This document shows, one piece after another, positions 1 to 9,010 of a stretch of 52,945 nt of DNA. The stretch lies in contig CBDCRK010000010.1 of NCBI GenBank assembly GCA_965220955.1, positions 1 through 52,945 on the forward strand, in the 5' to 3' direction. Positions within the stretch are counted from its first letter, which is position 1. Every line of letters begins with the position of its first letter. This stretch comes from CBDCRK01 sp965220955 (lineage in GTDB: Bacteria; Desulfobacterota; Binatia; Bin18; CBDCRK01). The translations under genes were made by a program, and so were the position numbers. The notes under the pieces were generated by a model. The model ran no database searches and was not told the origin of the DNA. It was given only the letters and a program-made list of their open reading frames with translations.

Positions 1-1227
1 ATGGTCGGCTCCCTGGGCGATGATGCGCTGGCCGCCGTCGGACTGGCTGGATTTACAACCTTTACCTGCGGCGCGTTTATCCTCGGTATCTCAACCGGCG
101 TGCAGGCCACCTCGGCGCGCTGGCTGGGGGCGGGCCGAACACGTGAGATTGCCGTGCCCTTAAACGGCGGACTGCTGTTGGTCCTGCTGCTGGGGATTCC
201 GCTGTCGGTCTGGCTCATCTTTGTTGCCCCCAGTTTCTTTCCGCTCCTCAGCCAAGATGCTGCTGTCGCCAGTCAGGGCACCCTCTACCTCCAGGCCCGA
301 CTGGTCGGCCTGACTGCGATGGGAATGAATTTTGTGTTTCGCGGCTACTGGAACGCGGTCAATCTGTCGGCGATTTATATGCGCACAATCATTCTTATGA
401 ACGTGACGAATATCTTTCTGAACTGGGTGTTGATATTCGGCAACCTGGGTGCGCCGGCGCTGGGCGTGTTCGGGGCCGGGATTGGGACAACAATGGCGCT
501 GTCGATTGGCTCACTGGCCTATCTGTTGACCGCCTACCGGCGTGCCCGGAACGGTGGCTTTCTCGTCCGTTGGCCGGACCGGGCAACCCTATGGACGCTG
601 CTCCGCTTGTCGGTCCCGGCCGGCATCCAGCATATCTTCTTTGCCCTGGGCATGACGCTGTTCTTCTGGATTCTGGGCACAATCGGCACGGCCGAGTTAG
701 CGGCCGGACATGTGTTGTCGAATCTCCTGCTCCTGTGGATGTTGCTCACCAACGGGTTTGGTCTGGCGGCCGCCTCGCTGGTTGGCCAGGCGCTGGGGGC
801 GGGCGCTATTGACGATGCGCGGGTCTGGGCTTGGCGGGTGGTCCGCCTAGCGATGGTGTGTGTGGGGCTGCTGGCGCTGCCGGCCGTACTGGTACCGGAT
901 GTGTTTCTGGGTCTGTTTTTACACGACCCAACAACGCTCGGCCTGGCCCGTCTGCCGCTGCAGCTCACCGCCGCCGCCATGGCGCTCGAGGTCATCGGCA
1001 TGGTGTTGATGAACGCCCACTACGGGGCGGGTCACAGCCGACGGGTGATGGTGATTTCCCTGGCCCTGCAGTGGTGTTTCTTTCTGCCCCTGGCGTTTCT
1101 GCTCAGCGCGGCGTTTGGCTTGGGACTGTTGGCAATTTGGAATCTGAACATTGGCTACCATTTGATCCAGTCCGCAGTCTTTATCTGGAGCTGGGAGACC
1201 GGCAGCTGGGCACGGGTACGAATCTGA
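1..1227 (+). CDS. MATE-family multidrug/drug-cation efflux transporter (5'-truncated by window edge)
   Basis: This is an integral inner-membrane exporter of the MATE family (NorM/DinF type), which extrudes cationic or toxic compounds by Na+ or H+ antiport. The 408 visible residues are almost wholly hydrophobic and hold about eleven membrane segments. The first residues (MVGSLGDDALAAVGLAG) match the segment that in full-length MATE proteins lies at the end of the first helix, usually preceded by about 30-40 residues. The initial Met is therefore probably internal and the gene starts before base 1. The pseudo-duplicated MatE layout is visible, with the second half beginning near residue 190. 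It ends 76 bases before a toxin-antitoxin pair. Substrate cannot be told from sequence. Confidence 0.88.
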   Translation: MVGSLGDDALAAVGLAGFTTFTCGAFILGISTGVQATSARWLGAGRTREIAVPLNGGLLLVLLLGIPLSVWLIFVAPSFFPLLSQDAAVASQGTLYLQARLVGLTAMGMNFVFRGYWNAVNLSAIYMRTIILMNVTNIFLNWVLIFGNLGAPALGVFGAGIGTTMALSIGSLAYLLTAYRRARNGGFLVRWPDRATLWTLLRLSVPAGIQHIFFALGMTLFFWILGTIGTAELAAGHVLSNLLLLWMLLTNGFGLAAASLVGQALGAGAIDDARVWAWRVVRLAMVCVGLLALPAVLVPDVFLGLFLHDPTTLGLARLPLQLTAAAMALEVIGMVLMNAHYGAGHSRRVMVISLALQWCFFLPLAFLLSAAFGLGLLAIWNLNIGYHLIQSAVFIWSWETGSWARVRI

Positions 1228-1303
1228 AACGGCAAAATCCTTCGATTTGACATAAAACATGTGATATCCTGCAAATACCGTAAATACTGAAAAAGTAGGA
1301 AAC

Positions 1304-1615
1304 ATGCAAAAAACAGCTTCTTACCCCGAAGTCTATACCGTCGAGGAATTCGCCCAGGTGTTCAAACTCTCAGCCGAGGTGGTCCGGAGCCTCATTCGTC
1401 ACGGAGAGATTGCGGCGATCCGTATCGGCAAGCAGTACCGCATTCCTCAGCCGGTCATTGACCGCTATTTCGCTCAGGCTCTCCCTCCACAAGAACGCGG
1501 ATTCGGGATGTGGAAGGAGAAACCCGTTGCCAGCTTGAGCTATGTGAACAAACTCAGAGACCGCGATACCCGTAGCCCCGAAGCGCTTTTGGTCGATCTG
1601 ACAGAGGATGTATAG
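1304..1615 (+). CDS. Excisionase-type helix-turn-helix protein, probable antitoxin of a PIN toxin
   Basis: A 103-residue protein whose residues 10-58 form a MerR/excisionase-like winged helix (YTVEEFAQVFKLS, then IRHGEIAAIRIGKQYRIP). This fold is used by small DNA-binding antitoxins as well as phage excisionases. The C-terminal 40 residues are polar and could wrap a partner. The stop TAG is immediately followed by the GTG of a PIN-domain gene, so the two are one transcript, which favours an antitoxin role. A TTGACA hexamer lies at 1247-1252 but no convincing -10 was seen. The function is inferred from context, not from a specific family match. Confidence 0.7.
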   Translation: MQKTASYPEVYTVEEFAQVFKLSAEVVRSLIRHGEIAAIRIGKQYRIPQPVIDRYFAQALPPQERGFGMWKEKPVASLSYVNKLRDRDTRSPEALLVDLTEDV

Positions 1616-1960
1616 GTGGTCCGCCGCCCAACTGCATTCCTGGTTGATACCGACATTCTCATTGATTACTTGAATGGTGTACAGCGAATGAGGGAGATTT
1701 TGGACGTTCCCCGTTACCGTGTGTACTATTCTGCCGTGACCAGAAAAGAGATATTGGCCAAACGGGGACTGTCGGCGGCGGAGCGCCAAGAGCTGAGCGA
1801 TTATCGTGTGAGCTGCTACGGGCTGTCAAGCGCTGGCCAGCTCTGGGCTGGAGCGGTCAAGACGTCACTTGACTTTCCCGTCGGCAGCCCATTGAGTAGC
1901 CCCATGAACAGATCTGTTATCTGTATCTCTGGTTACGGAGGTAAGTGCAATGATGTATAA
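1616..1960 (+). pseudogene. PIN-domain (VapC-like) toxin with degenerate C-terminus
   Basis: The reading frame starts with GTG directly after the upstream stop. Residues 6-50 are a good PIN N-terminus: the metal-binding Asp11/Asp13 in VDTDILIDYLNG and Glu45 in AVTRKEIL. PIN RNases of the VapC type normally carry a third and fourth acidic residue in a DAxIAATA-like helix followed by a C-terminal strand. Here the sequence after about residue 80 becomes serine/proline-rich and unrelated, and the frame overlaps the next gene's start by 11 bases. It is most likely an inactivated toxin kept beside its antitoxin. A divergent active nuclease is less likely. Confidence 0.6.
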
Positions 1961-3902
1961 GCGAACAACGCCCCGCGTTGCCCTGCGAGCGCGGGTTTCT
2001 GTGGGAGGGTGTGGGGCCGTGCTGCTTCTGCTGCTGCTGCCCGGCGCTGCCGGGGGCCAGACGGCGCGGGAGCTTGAAGGTGTCTTTTGGCGGGAGGTGA
2101 GGTGCGAGGAGGCGCGGGAGGTGGAGGCGTACCTGAAGAAGTATCCAGATGGGGCGTATGTGGCGGAGGCGCAGGCATGTCTGGCGGTGATTGCCCAGCG
2201 GGTGGCGGCGGAAGAAGCCGAGCAGCGACGAGCGGAAGAAGCCGAGCAGCGACGGACGCGGGAGCTTGAAGGTGTCTTTTGGCAGCAGGTGAGGTGCGAG
2301 GAGGCGCGGGAGGTGGAGGCGTACCTGAAGGAGTATCCAGATGGGGCGTATGTGGCGGAGGCGCAGGCATGTCTGGCGGTGATTGCCCAGCGGGTGGCGG
2401 AAGAAGAGAATTTGGGCTTGGATCGGCAGGCGCGCGTCCGGGTCCAGCAGGGGCTGACGGCGCTTAACTACCCGATGGGCGTTACGGACGGGCAATTCGG
2501 GCCAGCTACCCGGGTGGCGCTGCGGCGGTGGCAGGAGGCCAGGGGGTTTGCCGCAACGGGGTATTTGACGCCAACGCAGGCGGCCACCCTGATAGCGGCG
2601 GGGAGCGAAGTAGTGGCACAGCGGGCGCGGGAAGCCGAGCAGCGGCGGGTGGCGGAAGAAGCCGAGCGACAACGGCAGGCGCGGGAAGCCGAGCAGCGGC
2701 GGGTGGCGGAAGAAGAGAATTTGGGCTTGGATCGGCAGGCGCGCGTCCGAGTCCAGCAGGGGCTGACGGCGCTTAACTACCCGCTGGGCGTTGCGGACGG
2801 GCAATTCGGGCCAGCCACCCGGATGGCGCTACGGCGGTGGCAGGAGGCCAGGGGGTTTGCCGCAACGGGGTATTTGACGCCAGCGCAGGCGGCCACGCTG
2901 ATAGCGGCGGGGAGCGAAGTAGTGGTACGGCGGGCGCAAGAAGCCGAGCAGCGGCGGATACAGGAAGTAGAGCGGCGGGCGCGGGAAGCCGAGCAGCGGC
3001 GGATACAGGAAGTGGAGCGGCGGCGGATACAGGAAGTGGAGCGGCGGCGGATACAGGAAGTGGAGCGGCGGCGGGCGGAAGCCGCCGAGCAACAACGGCG
3101 GGCGCAAGAAGCCGAGCAGCGGCGGATACAGGAAGTAGAGCGGCGGCGGGCGGAAGCCGCCGAGCAACAACGGCGGGCGCAGGAAGCCGAGCGGCAGCGT
3201 GAGGCGAACGAGTTGGTCAACACCATCGGGATGGAGTTCGTGCGCATCGAGGCGGGGACGTTCCAGATGGGGTCGCCGGCGAGGAGGACGGGCCGTGCTG
3301 AAGCTGGAGATCTCCACACGGTCCGCATCAGCCAGCCGTTCTATCTGGGGAAATACGAAGTGACCCAAGGGCAGTGGCGCGCGGTGCTGGGAGACAATCC
3401 GGCGCATTTCACCGACTGTGGCGACATCTGCCCGGTGGAGAACGTTTCCTGGGAGGATGCGCGTGCCTTTATTAGGGAGTTGAACCTGCGGGAGGGGGTA
3501 CGGACGTATCGGTTGCCGACGGAAGCGGAGTGGGAGTATGCGACGCGGGCGGGGACGCGGACAGCGTACAGTTTTGGGAACGCGGTAAGCCGGTTGGGGG
3601 CGTATGGCTGGTACAGCGGCAACTCCGAGAAGAGGACCCATCCTGTGGGGGAAAAGCGTCCGAATGCATGGGGGTTGTATGACCTGCATGGGAATGTGTG
3701 GGAGTGGGTGACGGACTGGTATGGGGACTATCCCTCCGACCGGGTGACGAACCCTCGGGGCCCTTCTGCAGGCACCAGCCGGGTCACTCGCGGCGGGAGT
3801 TGGAACCACACCGCCCTCAATTGTCGCGCTGGGACTCGCGCCGTTGGCCCGCCCCGCCATCGCAGCAGCTACGTCGGCTTCCGCCTAGCGAGAACCCCCT
3901 AA
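1950..3902 (+). CDS. Secreted repeat protein: two peptidoglycan-binding domains, coiled coil and FGE/SUMF1 domain
   Basis: A 650-residue exported protein with a GGAGGT ribosome site 8 bases before the ATG. Residues 1-36 are a signal peptide (Arg-rich start, poly-Leu core). Two copies of a 48-residue unit rich in EAREVEAYLK follow (about 41-88 and 105-152). Next come two PG_binding_1-like modules (about 153-220 and 256-322, each with GQFGPATR and a TGYLTP turn). A highly charged Glu/Arg/Gln coiled coil spans about 325-425 and an FGE-sulfatase domain about 428-648 (LPTEAEWEYA, GLYDLHGNVWEW, RVTRGGSW). The distal active-site Cys is kept (NCRAG) but the first of the FGE pair is His, so sulfatase-activating oxidase activity is doubtful. 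Probable envelope-anchored binding protein. Confidence 0.85.
   Translation: MMYKRTTPRVALRARVSVGGCGAVLLLLLLPGAAGGQTARELEGVFWREVRCEEAREVEAYLKKYPDGAYVAEAQACLAVIAQRVAAEEAEQRRAEEAEQRRTRELEGVFWQQVRCEEAREVEAYLKEYPDGAYVAEAQACLAVIAQRVAEEENLGLDRQARVRVQQGLTALNYPMGVTDGQFGPATRVALRRWQEARGFAATGYLTPTQAATLIAAGSEVVAQRAREAEQRRVAEEAERQRQAREAEQRRVAEEENLGLDRQARVRVQQGLTALNYPLGVADGQFGPATRMALRRWQEARGFAATGYLTPAQAATLIAAGSEVVVRRAQEAEQRRIQEVERRAREAEQRRIQEVERRRIQEVERRRIQEVERRRAEAAEQQRRAQEAEQRRIQEVERRRAEAAEQQRRAQEAERQREANELVNTIGMEFVRIEAGTFQMGSPARRTGRAEAGDLHTVRISQPFYLGKYEVTQGQWRAVLGDNPAHFTDCGDICPVENVSWEDARAFIRELNLREGVRTYRLPTEAEWEYATRAGTRTAYSFGNAVSRLGAYGWYSGNSEKRTHPVGEKRPNAWGLYDLHGNVWEWVTDWYGDYPSDRVTNPRGPSAGTSRVTRGGSWNHTALNCRAGTRAVGPPRHRSSYVGFRLARTP
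2066..2400 (+). repeat. 143-bp near-identical tandem duplication within the FGE-domain gene
   Basis: Bases 2066-2208 recur at 2258-2400 (offset 192) with only a few substitutions, so two consecutive 48-residue units differ at very few positions. The unit contains the segment coding CEEAREVEAYLK and PDGAYVAEAQACL. Nucleotide-level identity indicates recent duplication or gene conversion. Confidence 0.85.
2391..2924 (+). repeat. About 225-bp duplication encoding two peptidoglycan-binding modules
   Basis: The segment starting near 2391 is repeated at an offset of 309 bases (near 2700-2924). Both copies encode NLGLDRQARVRVQQGL and GQFGPATR with a few substitutions. The copies are separated by a short Glu/Arg-rich linker. 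Confidence 0.8.
3000..3071 (+). repeat. Three perfect 24-bp tandem units in the coiled-coil region
   Basis: Units at 3000-3023, 3024-3047 and 3048-3071 are identical and each encode the eight residues RIQEVERR. They sit in a longer Glu/Gln/Arg repeat field (about 2930-3200). Slippage could change copy number and hence coiled-coil length. Confidence 0.9.
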
Positions 3903-4018
3903 TCCTTTGCGCTGTTCCCTTTTTCCGCTTCTACGGATTGCACTGTGAGATACCACCCGGGCCGCGCGCATAGTCCAAAGCTCGCAGGGGCTGGGTAAAG
4001 ACCAACACTAGCACACTC

Positions 4019-4684
4019 ATGATAAAACATCCCTTCGATATTGATCTGGCCATTGAACAAATTCGCAGAGCCGTCAGGCCATTTCCCAAGGCCGCACTGT
4101 TTGAACTCGCCGAGGAGGGTTTCGATTCGCCGTTCGAACTACTCATTGCCTGCCTCATCTCCATCCGCACTCTTGATGAAGTTACATTACCCTGCGCCCG
4201 ACAACTATTTGCTCTTGCCCGCACTCCAGCCGAGATGAACGCGTTGACCTCGGAGCAGATCGACGCAGCCATTGGAGCAAGTACATTCCATGAGTCCAAA
4301 GCACCACAGATTCACGAAATGGCTCGTCGCATTGTGATGGAATACGCTGGCCTACTTCCCTGCGAAGCCGAAGTTTTGCTCTCGTTCAAGGGTGTTGGCC
4401 CTAAGTGTACTAATCTGGTGCTGGGCATAGCCGGCGGTCAGCCTCGGATCGGGGTTGATATCCATGTCCACCGCATCACCAACCGTTGGGGGTATATAGA
4501 GGAGAAAACTCCAGAACAAACTATGCATGCCCTGGAAAAGAAACTCCCGCGCAAGTACTGGGTCGAAATCAATCGCCTCTTGGTTCCCTTTGGCAAACAC
4601 CTCTGTACTGGCAAACTTCCACGGTGCTCGACCTGCCCTATACGCCCTATGTGCCTACAGGCGGGGGTGGAAAAGCATTGCTAA
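4019..4684 (+). CDS. Endonuclease III family DNA glycosylase/AP lyase
   Basis: A 221-residue HhH-GPD base-excision repair enzyme of the Nth family, expected to remove oxidised pyrimidines and cleave abasic sites. The helix-hairpin-helix is at residues 122-136 (FKGVGPKCTNLVLG) with the catalytic Lys129. The essential Asp147 lies in VDIHVHRITNRW. The C-terminal [4Fe-4S] loop is complete, Cys196-X6-Cys203-X2-Cys206-X5-Cys212. The helix that in E. coli Nth reads LLSAQATD is LISIRTLD here, so the Gln is replaced by Arg and substrate range may differ. It stands alone between the FGE-domain gene and a peroxiredoxin remnant. Full length for the family. Confidence 0.92.
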   Translation: MIKHPFDIDLAIEQIRRAVRPFPKAALFELAEEGFDSPFELLIACLISIRTLDEVTLPCARQLFALARTPAEMNALTSEQIDAAIGASTFHESKAPQIHEMARRIVMEYAGLLPCEAEVLLSFKGVGPKCTNLVLGIAGGQPRIGVDIHVHRITNRWGYIEEKTPEQTMHALEKKLPRKYWVEINRLLVPFGKHLCTGKLPRCSTCPIRPMCLQAGVEKHC

Positions 4685-4779
4685 AGCGGCTTGACAGCCT
4701 TAGAGAGAAAGTGTGAGTTATAGGCGGGAGGAATAAGTAATGCCTATTAATAGCAGCTCCAGCATTTACTTTAAAAGTG

Positions 4780-4953
4780 ATGACTCAGTACGAAGCCTTT
4801 GGCAAGAAGATCATATACGGTAAAGAAACCATTGGTATTATCCGCTCGACGGTCTGGATGAACCCCAACGGCAAGGTCAAAAAGCACTGGAAGCGGGTTC
4901 CCCAGGCGGCCGACCATCCGGCAAAGGGACTCGAGGTGCTTATACAGGGATGA
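4780..4953 (+). pseudogene. C-terminal remnant of a thiol peroxidase (Bcp/PrxQ-type peroxiredoxin)
   Basis: The frame from ATG 4780 to TGA 4953 encodes 57 residues matching the Bcp C-terminus: a KKIIYGKETIGIIRST block, then a G-K-V-K-K-H-W strand and an ADHPAKGLEVL tail. The thioredoxin-fold N-terminus with the peroxidatic Cys is absent. Upstream in the same frame there is a TAA at 4738 and unrelated sequence. Another frame starting at ATG 4740 behind a GGGAGGA site gives only 27 residues. This is a truncated gene end, not a working peroxidase. Confidence 0.75.
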
Positions 4954-4973
4954 GGATAGCGGAGGAAAAATGT

Positions 4974-7382
4974 ATGCAGGGACTTGAAGGAGTAAAAGTT
5001 CTTGAGTTGGGATACCTGGTGTCGGCAGCATACGCCACCAAGCTTATGGCTGATCTGGGCGCAGATGTGATTAAAGTTGAAGACCCGGAGGGTGATCAGG
5101 CGCGCTGGCGAGGTCCTTTTCCTGACGGAGTTGTTGATCAGGAGAAGAGCGGGCTTTTCCTTTATCTCAATACTAACAAACGTGGGATCACCCTGGATTT
5201 ACGCCAACAAAAGGAGAAACTTTCTGAGCTTATTGCCTGGGCTGACCTCCTCATCCATAACTACCCACCGGCACTGATGGCCGAGCTAGGGATTGACTAT
5301 AACTCTTTTCGTGAGATCAACCCTCGGCTGGTGATGTGCGCTATTACCCCTTTTGGGCTAACCGGACCCTACCGGGATTATAAAGCCTATGAAATCACTG
5401 TGGCCCACGGCGGTGGCTGGGGCTGGTTAGGTCCTGGAGCCTCGGATTATCCAGAGTTGCCGCCTCTCAAAACCGCGGGCCACCAGAGCGATTTTCAGGG
5501 TGGCCTAGCCGCCGCTACGGTGGCGCTGGCAGCTTACTATCGCGCCTTGGAGACCGGAGAAGGGGAGCACATTGACCTTTCCGTCCAGGCCTACATTGCC
5601 TCTTTTCTGGAGCAGAACTTCGTCTATTACACCTACCTCAACAGGATTGCTTCGCGTTTAGGTAAACGTCTTCTTTACCCTTGGGGAATCTTTGAGTGCC
5701 AGGACGGGCTTATTTTTCTTCTTAATGCCGAAGAAGACCAATGGAAACGGCTGGTTGAACTCATGGGTAATCCAGAGTGGACCAGCTGGGAAATTTTTAA
5801 GGACAACGCTAACCGGTCAAAAAATCAGGATGCTCTGAAGATCTTCCTGGATGAATGGATTAAGGAGTGGGAGGTAGAAGATCTGTTCCGAACTGGGCAA
5901 GAAAAAAGGATTTGTTTTGCCCCAGTGTTTTCCATGTCCCAGCTTGCCGAACAGGAGCAGCTCCGCTCCAGAAACTTTTTTGTGCCCGTGACCCATCCCC
6001 GGGCAGGAACCCTGACCCACCTGGGGCCGCCTTATCAGCTTCATGACCCGTGGTGGAAAATTCGCCGTCCAGCGCCTCTATTGGGTGAACATAATGAAGA
6101 AGTATCCAGAACACAGGCTTCTCTAGGCAGGCCGCAATCTCCTTCCTCCCATCCCCAATCCTCAGGTACCCGTTTGCCGCTTGAGGGTATCCGTGTGGCC
6201 GACTTTACTTGGGTCTGGGCGGGCCCCTTTGGCACCATGCATCTGGCCCACCTGGGGGCTGAGGTCATCAAGATTGAGTCCCAGGCTCGCTTAGATATGA
6301 CCCGGCGCCTGCCTCTCTATCCTGTGGACATGAAGCCCGGTCTGAATCGCTCTGCCCTGTTCAACCAGTGGAGCCAGGGAAAGAAGAGCCTGCTCCTGAA
6401 CATTGGCAAACCCGAAGGCATTGCCCTGGCCAAGGAGCTGATCAAAACCTGTGATGTGGTGGTCGAGAACTTTGCCACCGGAGTAATGGACCACCTGGGA
6501 CTGGGCTACAAAGAGCTGAAGCAGATCAAGCCGGATATTATCATGGCCTCTATCTCCGGCTATGGTCATACAGGTCCCCAGAAAAAATATATGGGATATG
6601 GACCAGCCATTGCGCCACTAACCGGTTTGTCCTCCCTGACTGGCTATCCCGGGGGGCCCCCACAGGAAGTGGGCATCTCCTATGGCGATCCCAACAGCGG
6701 CATCAATGCTGCAGTTGGGGTCTGTGCTGCCCTGGCCGCCCGCAAGCGCACGGGCAAAGGCCAGCACCTTGATGTGTCGCTATGGGAGGCCATGGCCGCC
6801 TTAGTCCCCGAGGGGTGGATGGATTATGCTATGAATGCCACCCAACCACCACGGAGAGGCAACCAGGATCCTTTGATGTCCCCTCATAACTGTTTTCGCT
6901 GTGCTGGAGAAGACGAATGGGCTACAATTGCCTGTGGTACAGACAAAGAGTGGCAGGCATTATGTCAAGCGATCGGGAAACCAGAACTAGCAACGGATGT
7001 CCGTTTTCGCACCGGGCAAGACCGTAAAGCCAACGAAAATGAACTCGAGCAGCTTCTCACAGCCTGGACCCAACAGCGCGGCAAATGGGAGGTCACACAA
7101 ACCTTACAGGCCGCCGGTGTTGCTGCCTTTCCCTCCATGAGCAGCAAAGATCTGGCTGAGGATTCTCAGCTCAATGAGCGTGGCTTTTTTGCCCGGCTAT
7201 CCCATCCAGAAGTTGGCGTTCGTACACACACCGGTATCCCCTGGCTTCTTACCCAGTCTCCCAACGGAGTTCGAGCTCCAGCTCCTCTGTTAGGGCAGGA
7301 TACCGACCAGGTGATGCGTGACCTGCTCGGCTACTCTGACCAAGAGATTGCCAGGCTGAAGGAGAGTCAGATCTTATACTGA
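4974..7382 (+). CDS. Tandem-fused CaiB/BaiF (family III) CoA-transferase
   Basis: An 802-residue protein made of two complete family III CoA-transferase domains, about 1-375 and 400-795, joined by a Ser/Pro linker. These enzymes move CoA between acyl-CoA and free acids through an aspartyl-CoA thioester. A candidate catalytic Asp is present in each half: Asp173 (HQSDFQGG) and Asp571 (YGDPNSG), both before the usual TG.G..ID/VS helix. ATG 4974 is preferred over the in-frame ATG 4950 because GGAGGA (4961-4966) sits 7 bases before it. Family members usually form interlocked dimers of one-domain chains; this fusion may fold as a pseudo-dimer. Substrate unknown. Alone, but followed by other acyl-CoA genes. 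Confidence 0.9.
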   Translation: MQGLEGVKVLELGYLVSAAYATKLMADLGADVIKVEDPEGDQARWRGPFPDGVVDQEKSGLFLYLNTNKRGITLDLRQQKEKLSELIAWADLLIHNYPPALMAELGIDYNSFREINPRLVMCAITPFGLTGPYRDYKAYEITVAHGGGWGWLGPGASDYPELPPLKTAGHQSDFQGGLAAATVALAAYYRALETGEGEHIDLSVQAYIASFLEQNFVYYTYLNRIASRLGKRLLYPWGIFECQDGLIFLLNAEEDQWKRLVELMGNPEWTSWEIFKDNANRSKNQDALKIFLDEWIKEWEVEDLFRTGQEKRICFAPVFSMSQLAEQEQLRSRNFFVPVTHPRAGTLTHLGPPYQLHDPWWKIRRPAPLLGEHNEEVSRTQASLGRPQSPSSHPQSSGTRLPLEGIRVADFTWVWAGPFGTMHLAHLGAEVIKIESQARLDMTRRLPLYPVDMKPGLNRSALFNQWSQGKKSLLLNIGKPEGIALAKELIKTCDVVVENFATGVMDHLGLGYKELKQIKPDIIMASISGYGHTGPQKKYMGYGPAIAPLTGLSSLTGYPGGPPQEVGISYGDPNSGINAAVGVCAALAARKRTGKGQHLDVSLWEAMAALVPEGWMDYAMNATQPPRRGNQDPLMSPHNCFRCAGEDEWATIACGTDKEWQALCQAIGKPELATDVRFRTGQDRKANENELEQLLTAWTQQRGKWEVTQTLQAAGVAAFPSMSSKDLAEDSQLNERGFFARLSHPEVGVRTHTGIPWLLTQSPNGVRAPAPLLGQDTDQVMRDLLGYSDQEIARLKESQILY

Positions 7383-7629
7383 AACCTAAATCGGGCGACC
7401 TTCTTCCTCACCGCTAGCCGCGCTCGTCGGAGGTCGTAGGCCCTCTGGAGACTCAGCTAGAATTCCGCTGGCCTGTTGAGGTCAGACGCAACAGCCATAG
7501 CAAGGAACGGTTGTTTCGTTGGCGCGGCAGTGTTTCTGTACAAACCATGGCTGCTGTCGAATACCGCCTGCGCATCCTCTTGGGCCTATACATTCTTTCC
7601 CAGCCGTCAGTGAGAAAAGGGTACGAATA

Positions 7630-8931
7630 ATGAACTGGATTTGGCTGGGGCTAATTGTTGGCTCCGTGGTAACCGCTGCCTTCACAGGAACAATGGCAGC
7701 GGTTACTACTGCCTCGATTGATTCGGCCAAGTCTGCCGTCACGCTGGCACTGGGCCTCATTGGCGTTATGGCGTTCTGGCTAGGAATGATGCGGATAGTC
7801 CAGGAGGGAGGGCTCCTGCACACTCTGGCCCGACTTCTGCGCCCGATCATGATCCGCCTTTTTCCTGACGTTCCTCCAGATCATCCTGCCATGAGTGCCA
7901 TGATCATGAATATGGCCACCAATATGCTGGGTCTGGGCAATGCGGCAACGCCTTTTGGTATCAAGGCCATGCAAGAGCTCGATCGGCTGAATCCACAGCC
8001 AGGGGTAGCAACCAACGCCATGGCCCTTTTTTTGGCAATCAATACCTCCAACGTAGCCCTGGCGCCCTTAGGGGTGATTGCGCTGCGCGCGTCTCTGGGG
8101 TCAGAAAATCCGGCAGGAATCTGGCTCCCAACCTTGATTGCCACTTCCCTCTCAACTGCTGTGGGGATTACTGCGGCAAAACTGCTTCAACGTATTCCAC
8201 TCTTTACCAGGGTCAGCCTACCCTCTGAACCGGCTCCTACAGCAAGCACGGCTGATCTGCCCAACCAGGAGTCTCTTGGCGCCGACCGGCCAACCTCAAG
8301 GTCTGGATGCCTCTTGGCTATTGTGACTGTTGCTGCAGTGAGCACTGGTTTTGTTTTGTACCTGTGGGACGGCCTATTAAGCGGCGAGCAGCTCGGGAAC
8401 CTCTTGCGCAATACCGCGTCAACCTGGTTACTGCCAGTGCTGATTGTGCTCATGCTGGGGTATGGTGTTGCCAAGCGGGTGGCCGTGTACGACGCCATGA
8501 TTGCCGGGGCGCGCGAGGGATTTCAGGTTGCTATACGGATTATTCCTTTTCTGGTGGCGATTGTGGTTGCGGCGGGTATGTTTCGGGCCTCGGGCTTACT
8601 CGACTGGATCATACAAGTGACAAACCCACTGATGAGTGTCATAGGTTTTCCAGCTGAGGCACTCCCTATGGCGCTTTTACGACCCCTATCTGGTTCGGGG
8701 GCCTATGCCATAATGGCCGAGATTATGCAGGCAGAAGGCCCAGACAGCCAGGTTGGCTATCTTGTGTCAACGCTACAGGGTAGCACAGAAACAACTTTTT
8801 ATGTCCTGGCGGTCTATTTTGGCGCTGTGGGCGTAACCCGTGTCCGTCATGCTCTGGCTGCTGGACTCACGGCCGATGTGGCTGGAGTGGTTGGTGCGGT
8901 AGTAGCGGTGAACTGGATCTTGTCAGGCTAA
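7630..8931 (+). CDS. SpmA-SpmB fused nucleoside-recognition (Gate) membrane protein
   Basis: 433 residues with many membrane helices. The first half resembles spore maturation protein A (MAFWLGMMRIVQEGGL, NMLGLGNAATPFGIKAM, and the INTSNVAL motif). The second half, from about residue 220, resembles SpmB (REGFQVAIRIIPFLVAI, LLRPLSGSGA, and GSTETTFYVLAVYFG). Fused SpmAB proteins are common in non-sporulating Gram-negatives, where their role is not established; the Gate domain is thought to act in transport. The start is ATG 7630; an upstream in-frame start at 7519 would add an unconserved Cys/Pro-rich leader. A strong terminator follows. Confidence 0.88.
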   Translation: MNWIWLGLIVGSVVTAAFTGTMAAVTTASIDSAKSAVTLALGLIGVMAFWLGMMRIVQEGGLLHTLARLLRPIMIRLFPDVPPDHPAMSAMIMNMATNMLGLGNAATPFGIKAMQELDRLNPQPGVATNAMALFLAINTSNVALAPLGVIALRASLGSENPAGIWLPTLIATSLSTAVGITAAKLLQRIPLFTRVSLPSEPAPTASTADLPNQESLGADRPTSRSGCLLAIVTVAAVSTGFVLYLWDGLLSGEQLGNLLRNTASTWLLPVLIVLMLGYGVAKRVAVYDAMIAGAREGFQVAIRIIPFLVAIVVAAGMFRASGLLDWIIQVTNPLMSVIGFPAEALPMALLRPLSGSGAYAIMAEIMQAEGPDSQVGYLVSTLQGSTETTFYVLAVYFGAVGVTRVRHALAAGLTADVAGVVGAVVAVNWILSG

Positions 8932-8941
8932 CCCCAAGGAA

Positions 8942-8990
8942 AGGCGAAGCATTCGCAACTACCGCTAGGCGAATGCTTCGCCTCTATTTT
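8942..8990. terminator. Rho-independent terminator between convergent genes
   Basis: A perfect 15-bp stem (8942-8956 with 8969-8983) and a 12-base loop are followed on the plus strand by a CTATTTTCTT tract. On the minus strand the stem is followed by TTTCCTT, so it may serve both the SpmAB gene and the convergent ABM gene. Confidence 0.85.
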
Positions 8991-9010
8991 CTTGTAATCC
9001 TTAGGCCTTC

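Noticed and set aside
2930..3200. A CRISPR-like array in the short repeats
   Set aside because: The repeats are in-frame coding units of a coiled coil without unique spacers.
2829..3860. A 343-codon antisense frame inside the FGE-domain gene
   Set aside because: Repetitive low-complexity composition produced by the repeats of the real gene on the other strand.
4780..4953. A small independent 57-residue gene
   Set aside because: Its whole length matches the Bcp C-terminus, so a relic explains it better than a new gene.
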